Positions 57,661 to 64,000 of a DNA stretch of 64,000 bases are shown one piece after another. This DNA is from Chloroflexota bacterium (GTDB lineage Bacteria > Chloroflexota > Anaerolineae > 4572-78 > J111), in the NCBI GenBank assembly GCA_016860845.1, contig BOKF01000020.1, forward strand, positions 83,543 through 147,542, written 5' to 3'. The position numbers were made by a program, and so were the translations under genes. Each line of letters opens with the position of its first letter. Positions within the stretch are counted from its first letter, which is position 1. The notes below the pieces were generated by a model that was not told the origin of the DNA, searched no databases, and worked only from the letters and a program-made list of their open reading frames with translations.

Positions 57661-60279
57661 GTGATACTTAAGTTGCAGTCCTCGCGTTACCCTATTGTCA
57701 TTGCTCTAATCTCGGGAAATGGGCTTTTGCTCACGCCGGATGGCAGTGTCTGGCGGGTTATTGGCGCACTGATTTTGTTTTTGTTACCGGGCCTGGCCTG
57801 GGCTGACCGCCGGCTACACCTGCTGCCTTCTCTCACTGGCTGGATGGTTGGCTGTGGCTTGAGTTACAGCCTGGTCATGATCTCGGGGCTAATCCTACAC
57901 TACTTGCCCGGACCGCTTCCTTTTTGGGCCGAACTTATAACCCTCAATTTCCTGGCGCTGCTCCCCCTGCTGCTAAAGAACGCTGCACCTCAGCCAAATC
58001 CTCATGCTTTTTCATGGCGACTTTCCAGCTTGGCTGGGATGCTTGTAATCATCCTTTTTTTTGCCGCTTTTTTCCGTTTTGCCAACCTGGGTCACAACGA
58101 ATTTCATGAGGATGAATTGGAGGCGATGCACCCGGCGGCTGAAGCTTTGGTCGGTCATCAGGATGCTCTCTTTGTAAACCGCCGTAAAGGTCCCGGCGAA
58201 GTACTGTTGCCCATGATGTTTTGGGGGTTAACCGGCACGATCAATGAATTGACTGCCCGCCTGCCTTTTGCTGTCGCCGGTTTACTCATCTTTCCAACCC
58301 TTTATAAGGTGGGAGAACGGCTATTATTAAATAAACGAGCCGGACTGGCAGCCGCCGGTTTACTGGCTCTCAATGGAATGATGGTCGCGTTTTCCCAAAT
58401 CGTTCAGTTTCCGGTCATGGTAGTCTGGATGAGCGCCCTGGCCCTGCTGTGTATCTGGGAATGGCGCGAGCAAAAGGGGACACCCTGGATGCTCCTAAGC
58501 GGCATTTTTCTGGGAACCGGCTTGTTGTCCCATTATGCTTCGGCCGCAGTCATTCCCGCCCTGGTCTATGGGGTTATCTCGGCGCCCCAATTCTGGCCGA
58601 TCAATAGGGGGTCGCGTGTCGCCATCCGTGCTCTGCTGCTTACCCTGGGCTGTCTGATGGCGCTAATCGGCCTATTTTATCTGCCTTATACCCTGAACCC
58701 ACAGGCAACGCGAACCCTGGATTATCTGGTCAACAGCCGGATTGGCTTGAAGTTTATCCAAAATAATTTGGGCAGTTTTCTACAGTTCAACGTTTTTTTT
58801 AATTCTTTCTATTACCTTGTGCTTACCGGCTTGCTCGTCCTTGGCTTTCTGGCCTGGGCCTTTCATTCTCACGCCTGGGTCCGCCGGATTCCGGCAGGGG
58901 CTTACTGGGTACCGGGACTGGTCTTTATTCTGGCTTTAGGGCTAACCATTCGGCCTAACGCCCTGCTTATCTCCGGGTTAGATTTAATTGGGCTCCCTTT
59001 TGCGTTTATTTTCCTGGGCGCCTTTTTAGCGCCGTCTCTCACTGCCGGCCAGCGGGCTGTTGTGGTCTGGCTGGCCGTCTCTTTTTTTATTTACAACTTT
59101 GTTATTGCCAAGCCTGGCGCCCACCTTTACATTATCACCCCAGGCTGGACGATCGTGGCCGGGCTGGCCGCCATTCAGGTGTGGGACTCGCTGACCAGCC
59201 GCTATCGCCGGGCCAGGGCCACCAGGTTAGAAGGCCCAGCTTTGGCCAAAATCGGATTTAGTCATTCTTTATCCGCTTCGCCCTTCCTTTTTCTTGGCCA
59301 TCCAATGTGGCTGATGGTCGTGCCGGCGCTGATAAGCGCTTTGATCACCGGTTATCTGTATCTTGCTTACTTGCGCCAGGAGCCGGAGTTTGAGCAGATC
59401 TGGCCCGATAAACTGCCGGCGCTTTATTGGTCTCCTTACAATACCGACCTGCCCTTAAAGAATCACATTTTTGGCCTGCCCTACCAACGCGGCTGGAAGG
59501 CGATCGGGGCACTTTTTGCCAACAACCAGCTCAACGGCGATTACAGCAGTAATGAAAAGCTGCAAGTAACACGCTGGTATCTTCATACTCAGTTGCCGGC
59601 CTGCGGTCCTCAACTGAAATACTATTTTAGCACCGGCGATCCATCTTTTAATTTTTGGGACCTCAATGCCAACATCCTCAAAGCAAATTACGAACCCACC
59701 GGACAGGTGGCTCTATCAAATGGTCACGGTATCACTATTTTTCAGCTTCGCCCCGCTGCCGAAAAATTGGGTCAAATTGATCCCATTCCCCTGATTAATG
59801 CCTTTGACCGGGCCGCCTTTCCGGCGACCTTTGCCTATGCCCGGCGCGAAAGCCGATCTGTTGACGTCACTCTGGCCGGGCCGGTCAAATTGGTTGGGTA
59901 CGAGCTTAACGCGCTTCAGACTCAACCCAATGGGCAGATCGAAGTTATTCTCTATTGGCAGCCTCAGGGGCGTCTGGCCGCAGATTATCACGTTTTTGTG
60001 CATCTGGAAGGCGATGGCGCCGCCAACAGCCCCTCCGGTGTCTGGGGACAATCAGACGGCCGCCCGGCTTGCCAGTTCTACCCAACTTTTGACTGGCAGC
60101 CCCAGGAACTTATCCCCGATCCTCACGTTTTTAAGATCAATCCTGACACGCCGCCGGGAGAATACGGGGTGCTGGTGGGCATGTACGCGCCCGACACGGG
60201 AACGCGGCTGGACGTGCTGGATGAAGGGGGTCAGCCTGCTGCCAATTTTGTAAAGCTGACCACCCTGGCTATCCAATGA
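57661..60279 (+). CDS. GT39-like membrane glycosyltransferase, Cys-pair subfamily, tandem copy 1
   Basis: The 872-aa protein, with GTG start, has FRFANLGHNEFHEDELEAMHPAAEALVGHQDALF as its catalytic loop, RKGPGEVLLPMMFWGLTG, about 13 helices, GWKAIGALFANNQLNGDYSSNEK, RWYLHTQLPACGPQLKYYF and one module with WGQSDGRPACQFYP. No repeat-coded loops. The 57542-57660 gap to the divergent GT holds an imperfect TTAACGC/GCGTTAA dyad (about 57592-57622) but no clear promoter. Confidence 0.88.
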   Translation: MILKLQSSRYPIVIALISGNGLLLTPDGSVWRVIGALILFLLPGLAWADRRLHLLPSLTGWMVGCGLSYSLVMISGLILHYLPGPLPFWAELITLNFLALLPLLLKNAAPQPNPHAFSWRLSSLAGMLVIILFFAAFFRFANLGHNEFHEDELEAMHPAAEALVGHQDALFVNRRKGPGEVLLPMMFWGLTGTINELTARLPFAVAGLLIFPTLYKVGERLLLNKRAGLAAAGLLALNGMMVAFSQIVQFPVMVVWMSALALLCIWEWREQKGTPWMLLSGIFLGTGLLSHYASAAVIPALVYGVISAPQFWPINRGSRVAIRALLLTLGCLMALIGLFYLPYTLNPQATRTLDYLVNSRIGLKFIQNNLGSFLQFNVFFNSFYYLVLTGLLVLGFLAWAFHSHAWVRRIPAGAYWVPGLVFILALGLTIRPNALLISGLDLIGLPFAFIFLGAFLAPSLTAGQRAVVVWLAVSFFIYNFVIAKPGAHLYIITPGWTIVAGLAAIQVWDSLTSRYRRARATRLEGPALAKIGFSHSLSASPFLFLGHPMWLMVVPALISALITGYLYLAYLRQEPEFEQIWPDKLPALYWSPYNTDLPLKNHIFGLPYQRGWKAIGALFANNQLNGDYSSNEKLQVTRWYLHTQLPACGPQLKYYFSTGDPSFNFWDLNANILKANYEPTGQVALSNGHGITIFQLRPAAEKLGQIDPIPLINAFDRAAFPATFAYARRESRSVDVTLAGPVKLVGYELNALQTQPNGQIEVILYWQPQGRLAADYHVFVHLEGDGAANSPSGVWGQSDGRPACQFYPTFDWQPQELIPDPHVFKINPDTPPGEYGVLVGMYAPDTGTRLDVLDEGGQPAANFVKLTTLAIQ

Positions 60280-62852
60280 TAACGTCTCGACGCCTTTTTC
60301 TGCTCGTTTTGCTTTTGGGAAACGGGCTTTTGCTGGCCCCGGCGGGCAGCCCTCTCCGCGTCGTCGGTTCGCTCAGCCTGCTGTTGCTGCCGGGCCTGAT
60401 CTGGACTGAGCGTTGGCTTGGCCCATCCCCACTCCTGCTGCGCTGGATCATTGGAACAGGGTTGAGTTATAGCATGGTGATGATCTCAGGGCTGCTGCTT
60501 CACTACCTGCCCGGGCCTATTCCTTTTTGGGTAGAAGTCGTAACTTTTGACATTTTGGCCCTCGCGCCGCTGTTAGGGCGGGCCGCTCCGGCGAACCCTC
60601 AGCCCAACTCCTTACCTGTCCGGCTTTCCATTTTTAGTGGGATACTGCTGCTGATCATTTTTCTGGCGGCGTTTTTCCGTTTTGCCAGCCTGGGTTACAG
60701 CGAATTTCAAGGCGATGAGGTCGGCGTGATGCAGCCTGCGGCCGAGGCTCTGGCAGGCCATGAGGATGCGCTATTTTTGTATCGCAAAAAGGGGCCGGGT
60801 GAGGTGCTGCTGCCGATGCTGCTGTGGGGTTTGACCGGGGCCATCAACGAACTAACCGCGCGCCTGCCTTTTGCCCTGGCCGGCCTGCTCATCGTGCCGA
60901 CAATTTATCTGCTGGCCGAGCGGCTGCTGAACCGGCAGGTTGGTCTGGTTGCCGCGGGATTACTGGCGCTCAATGGGCTGTTAATAGCCTTTTCGCGCAT
61001 CGCCCAATACCAGGTGATCGTGGTTTGGATGAGCGCCCTGGCCTTCCTGTGTCTGTGGGAGTGGGGCGAGCGTAGAAACAGTCGTTGGTTAATACTGACC
61101 GGCATTTTTCTGGGCGCCGGCTTGTTAGCTCATTATGACGCGCTTTTGGTCATTCCCGCCCTGGCTTACCTGGCCGTCTCAAATTCCAAGCTTTGGCCCG
61201 ACGCCCATCCGGGACGATCCCTTGTACTTCCTCTGCTGGTGGGGGGTGGCTGCTTGCTGGGGATGGCCGGGCTGTTCTACTTGCCCTATCTCTTAGATCA
61301 GCAGGTGACCCGCACCACCGAATATTTGAATAACCGGATTGGCTCTGAGCTAATCCAGAACAATTTGGATGCCTTCCTGCAAGTCCATATTTTTTACAGC
61401 TCCTTCTATTATCTTATCCTAGTTGGCCTGCCCACTCTGGGCCTCCTGGCCTGGGCGCTCGGCCATCACCTTTGGCTGCGGCGTCTTCCAGAAGGCCAGT
61501 ATTGGGGGCCAGCTTTGGCCTTTAGTCTGGCCCTGGCTCTGCTGGTCTGGCCTGGAGTTGCCTCTATTTCCGGCGTAGAGCTGGCAGCGCTGCCCTTTGT
61601 TTTGATCTTGTTGGGAGCGTTTTTGTCGCCGGTTTTTGCGCCCGGCCTGCGAGCCGTTATTCTCTGGCTGGCGGCTCCCTTTCTCCTCTATAACTTCGTC
61701 ATTGCCAAGCCGGGCACGCACACTTATACTATCCTCCCCGGCTGGACTTTGTTGGCCGGCCTGGCCGCAGCCCAGGTCTGGAATCTGGCAGCCAGCCAGC
61801 GCCGCATGATCAAGACCGCTGTTAGAGATGCCCGGTTGACTCCGTTTAGCCTCCGCTCCCTATTTCTCTTTTTCGGCCATCCCTTCCTGCTCCTCATCTC
61901 TGCTCTGCTGCTAACGGTCTTGTTTAGCGGTTATCTGTATATTGCCTACCTGCGCCACAAGCCGGAGTTTAAACAGGACTGGCCGAAGAGCCGGTCCAGC
62001 TTTTATTGGTCGCCCTATGCCGAGCTACCCATAGAAATTGGACTCTTTGGCTATGCTCATCAGAGCGGCTGGAAAGCGGTGGGGGCGCTCTATGCCAACG
62101 GCCAGTTGAGCGGTGATTATGGCAGCAACGAGCACATTGATGTCACCAGTTGGTACGTTCGAGACAGGCTGCGGACATGTGACCCTCAGCCAAAATATTA
62201 TCTTGTCGCCGATACGCCGCTTGGTTTTTCGCCGCTTAATTTGAACACTACCACCGCTAACTACGATCCTATCGGGCGCATCACACTGCCCAACAGCAAG
62301 GGAATAACTATTTACCAGCTCCGCCCGTCTACTGAGAAGCTGGGCTATGTTAAAGCTGAATCTCTGATTCATGCTTTTGACCGTACGGCTACTCCTGCCG
62401 CCTTTGCTTACGCCGGCCGGGAAAGCCGGCGAGTTGACTTGACTTTAGCCGGGCCGGTCCAGTTAGTTCGCTACGAGCTTAATCTTCGTGAGGCTCGGCC
62501 AGGGGGCCAGCTAGAAGTTGTCCTATATTGGCAAACCCGTGAACCCCTCACTATAGATTATCAGGTCTTTGTGCATTTAGAAGGCGATGGGACAGATAAA
62601 AGCCCAGCCGGGATTTGGGGCCAGTCGGATGGACGTCCGGCCTGTCAGCTTTATCCCGTTCCGGCCTGGCAGCCTCACCAACTGGTCCCCGATCCACACC
62701 TTATCACGATCAGCCCGGATACGCCGCCGGGTGATTATCCCGTCCTGGTGGGCATGTATGCGCCCGACACCGGCGTTCGGCTGGACGTTCTGGATGAGGC
62801 CGGTCAGCCTATCGCCAATTTTGTAAAACTGTCTCACGTAACCATCCAATAA
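60276..62852 (+). CDS. GT39-like membrane glycosyltransferase, Cys-pair subfamily, tandem copy 2
   Basis: The 858-aa protein overlaps the preceding gene by 4 bp (ATGA) and aligns with it throughout. The catalytic loop reads SLGYSEFQGDEVGVMQPAAEAL, so the HEDE motif of the sisters is changed to QGDE while the acidic pair is kept. KKGPGEVLLPMLLWGLTG, GWKAVGALYANGQLSGDYGSNEH, SWYVRDRLRTCDPQPKYYL and WGQSDGRPACQLYP follow. The close similarity points to a more recent duplication than the 51512/53253 pair. Confidence 0.88.
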   Translation: MITSRRLFLLVLLLGNGLLLAPAGSPLRVVGSLSLLLLPGLIWTERWLGPSPLLLRWIIGTGLSYSMVMISGLLLHYLPGPIPFWVEVVTFDILALAPLLGRAAPANPQPNSLPVRLSIFSGILLLIIFLAAFFRFASLGYSEFQGDEVGVMQPAAEALAGHEDALFLYRKKGPGEVLLPMLLWGLTGAINELTARLPFALAGLLIVPTIYLLAERLLNRQVGLVAAGLLALNGLLIAFSRIAQYQVIVVWMSALAFLCLWEWGERRNSRWLILTGIFLGAGLLAHYDALLVIPALAYLAVSNSKLWPDAHPGRSLVLPLLVGGGCLLGMAGLFYLPYLLDQQVTRTTEYLNNRIGSELIQNNLDAFLQVHIFYSSFYYLILVGLPTLGLLAWALGHHLWLRRLPEGQYWGPALAFSLALALLVWPGVASISGVELAALPFVLILLGAFLSPVFAPGLRAVILWLAAPFLLYNFVIAKPGTHTYTILPGWTLLAGLAAAQVWNLAASQRRMIKTAVRDARLTPFSLRSLFLFFGHPFLLLISALLLTVLFSGYLYIAYLRHKPEFKQDWPKSRSSFYWSPYAELPIEIGLFGYAHQSGWKAVGALYANGQLSGDYGSNEHIDVTSWYVRDRLRTCDPQPKYYLVADTPLGFSPLNLNTTTANYDPIGRITLPNSKGITIYQLRPSTEKLGYVKAESLIHAFDRTATPAAFAYAGRESRRVDLTLAGPVQLVRYELNLREARPGGQLEVVLYWQTREPLTIDYQVFVHLEGDGTDKSPAGIWGQSDGRPACQLYPVPAWQPHQLVPDPHLITISPDTPPGDYPVLVGMYAPDTGVRLDVLDEAGQPIANFVKLSHVTIQ

Positions 62853-62874
62853 TACTCGCCCAGGACAAAAATAG

Positions 62875-62903
62875 AGGAGTCCAAAAGTTACTTTTGGACT
62901 CCT
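62875..62903. terminator. Bidirectional terminator hairpin
   Basis: A perfect 13-bp stem (AGGAGTCCAAAAG and its complement) with a 3-nt loop lies between the convergent GT and DUF2892 genes. Confidence 0.75.
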
Positions 62904-62925
62904 GACGTAGTAAGTCAAGTAGAAT

Positions 62926-63117
62926 TCAGTTTTTAGGCACAGAACAGGTTGACAAACCAAAAGGTGCATAAAGCGGACACCAGCCGATAGCCGCAGTGAG
63001 CAGCGGAACCAAGCCGATAGCTCCCCACCAGCTACCGAAGTAAACCCCACCAATCAGTAGAGCAAGCCCGATCAGAACCCGGATGATCCGGTCAACTTTA
63101 CCAACATTGCGTTTCAT
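62926..63117 (-). CDS. DUF2892 (YgaP-like) inner membrane protein
   Basis: The 63-aa protein starts KRNVGKVDRIIRVLIGLALLIGGVYFG and ends GWCPLYAPFGLSTC, the DUF2892 pattern of two membrane helices with GWCPLY and a last cysteine. Such proteins often accompany rhodaneses or sulfur and nitric-oxide responses. An AAGGAG ribosome-binding site is present but lies in a long inverted repeat. A CRP-type operator and a -10 box lie upstream. Confidence 0.9.
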   Translation of the reverse strand: MKRNVGKVDRIIRVLIGLALLIGGVYFGSWWGAIGLVPLLTAAIGWCPLYAPFGLSTCSVPKN

Positions 63118-63126
63118 GATGACAAT

Positions 63127-63182
63127 CTCCTTTTGTTATCTTAGATTGAACGATTTATTTGACCCTATGATAACAAAAGGAG
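63127..63182. promoter_or_regulatory. Inverted repeat covering the ribosome-binding site
   Basis: CTCCTTTTGTTATC (63127-63140) is the perfect complement of 63169-63182, with 28 nt between. On the minus strand the 3' arm contains the AAGGAG of the DUF2892 gene. If transcription starts near 63160, only part of the upstream arm would be in the message. Confidence 0.6.
63167..63172 (-). promoter_or_regulatory. -10 box of the DUF2892 gene
   Basis: TATCAT on the minus strand predicts +1 near 63160. Confidence 0.5.
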
Positions 63183-63193
63183 CGCAGAAAGTA

Positions 63194-63208
63194 TGTGACT
63201 ATATCACA
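63194..63208. promoter_or_regulatory. CRP/FNR-family operator
   Basis: TGTGACTATATCACA is a perfect TGTGA/TCACA dyad with a 5-bp centre at 63201, about -41 from the predicted +1, the usual position for class II activation. The neighbouring Crp-like protein keeps the RE...R recognition residues expected for TGTGA. Confidence 0.7.
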
Positions 63209-63211
63209 CAA

Positions 63212-63841
63212 TCAAGCCAGTTTTGCCTTTTCCAATAAAGCTTGCCTATTGTGGATCATGATTGACCCTCGGGACAAAGCAATGAGCTTCTCCCGTTCAA
63301 AATCTTTGAGGATGCGGCTGACCACCTCTCTGGCGGTCCCTAATTCAAAAGCAATCTCTTGATGGGTTATTTTGACCTCTTGATGTTCCTCAGCCAGGTT
63401 AGCCACAAATTCGGCAATTCTCGCGTCCACTCGCCGAAAAGCCACTTCCTCAACCGTGGCAATCACGGCGGCCAGACGTTGTGACATCAAGCCAAACACA
63501 TAGTCTCGCCATACTTCGTACTGTTGGACCCATTCACGCAGGATTGAAGCAGGAATCAATACGGCCTGGACGGTAGTCTCGGCAACCGCAAAAGCGGGAA
63601 ATTGAGTCTGGCTGAGAATGCAGGACGCCGTCAGAATACAGCTTTCGTTTTCTTCAATCCGATAAAGGGTGATCTCCCGGCCGCTTTCGCCCACCTTGTA
63701 CACTCTAACGGCCCCGGATAAAACCAGGGCAAGCTGGGTGCAGGTATCGCCCTCCCAACAAATAGACGCGCCTGCCGGAATCTCTGCGATCCGGGCGTGC
63801 TGCCAAAGCTGCTTCTTTACTTCCTGCTCAACGTTCTTCAA
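63212..63841 (-). CDS. Crp/Fnr-family transcriptional regulator
   Basis: The 209-aa protein has a cyclic-nucleotide-binding-like beta-barrel (IPAGASICWEGDTCTQLALVLSGAVRVYK), a long dimer helix and a winged helix-turn-helix (KITHQEIAFELGTAREVVSRILKDFEREKLI). In the recognition helix, AREVVSR keeps the Arg-Glu...Arg pattern of CRP. Four cysteines lie in the sensor half (ICWEGDTC, ESCILTASC), so it may sense redox state, NO or sulfur species instead of cAMP. The start appears to be TTG, as an in-frame stop lies just upstream. The predicted target is the adjacent DUF2892 gene. Confidence 0.88.
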   Translation of the reverse strand: MKNVEQEVKKQLWQHARIAEIPAGASICWEGDTCTQLALVLSGAVRVYKVGESGREITLYRIEENESCILTASCILSQTQFPAFAVAETTVQAVLIPASILREWVQQYEVWRDYVFGLMSQRLAAVIATVEEVAFRRVDARIAEFVANLAEEHQEVKITHQEIAFELGTAREVVSRILKDFEREKLIALSRGSIMIHNRQALLEKAKLA

Positions 63842-63880
63842 AAAAGTGAAACGCTGCTCAAGGTCAAGGTTAGTGCTCAG

Positions 63881-64000
63881 TTAAGTTGAATTTTGCTCTT
63901 TAATAACCGGATAGAGACGTCTAAGTTTGATCCGAGCGTCCTGAGCGGTGAATTGCCAATGGATCGTCACCTGAGCGGCATTTCGTTTTTGCTCCCAAGC
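63881..64000 (-). CDS. 3' end of a transposase gene (probably IS630-like), truncated by the window edge
   Basis: The last 39 residues read AWEQKRNAAQVTIHWQFTAQ followed by DARIKLRRLYPVIKEQ and a TAA stop. The WEQKRN and WQFTxxDARIKLxRLYP phrases are typical of the C-terminus of IS630-family DDE transposases. The 5' part lies outside the window. No terminal inverted repeat could be defined. Confidence 0.7.
   Translation of the reverse strand, partial: AWEQKRNAAQVTIHWQFTAQDARIKLRRLYPVIKEQNST

Overview
The window is a piece of a bacterial chromosome, most likely from an uncultured Chloroflexota (Anaerolineae-like) organism. This is an inference from the moderately high GC, the mix of LacI, CsoR and OmpR regulators, and above all the long run of GT39-type polytopic membrane proteins with C-terminal beta-sandwich modules. 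No rRNA, tRNA or CRISPR was found.

Layout. (1) 1-4.1 kb: two LacI-family regulators, a fatty-acid-desaturase/Rieske fusion and a PanB-like enzyme, with LacI-type operators before the second regulator and before the fusion gene. (2) 4.2-7.2 kb: a copper P-type ATPase and a DUF1684 protein. (3) 7.3-9.7 kb: an ECF sigma factor, a one-TM putative anti-sigma protein and a secreted Gly/Asn-rich protein. (4) 9.8-15.5 kb: a metal or redox stress cluster on the minus strand, with response regulator, histidine kinase, Tat-exported multicopper oxidase, small membrane protein, PCYCGC lipoprotein, a predicted selenoprotein and a cytochrome c lipoprotein. (5) 15.6-17.4 kb: a DUF7662-like/HTH protein, a Cys-rich unknown and a MazF-type toxin-antitoxin pair. 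(6) 17.6-21.3 kb: a copper operon csoR-copZ-thioredoxin-copA. Its thioredoxin-like lipoprotein is interrupted by two in-frame UGA codons exactly at the CxxC positions, giving a predicted UxxU selenoprotein. (7) 21.4-25.9 kb: a membrane protein, a GH clan A-like protein, a solute-binding protein and a secreted protein with a possible attenuator leader. (8) 26.1-62.9 kb: thirteen large membrane proteins, most of them glycosyltransferase-C/GT39-like, plus an SGNH hydrolase and two small unknowns, presumably serving envelope glycosylation. (9) 62.9-64 kb: a DUF2892 membrane protein with a CRP-type operator, its likely Crp/Fnr regulator, and the 3' end of a transposase gene.

Two signals stand out. 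First, two separate genes in the copper/redox clusters read through UGA at redox-active positions: one Cys-Sec pair and one UxxU pair. Each is followed by a hairpin whose apical loop starts 18 nt after the relevant UGA, fitting the bacterial SECIS model. Second, the window is littered with many unrelated families of degenerate tandem 7-mers. They lie between genes, often as inverted pairs that would fold into long hairpins, and also in frame inside genes. Both CopA paralogues carry such an insertion at the same place after the phosphorylation motif, made from different 7-mer families.
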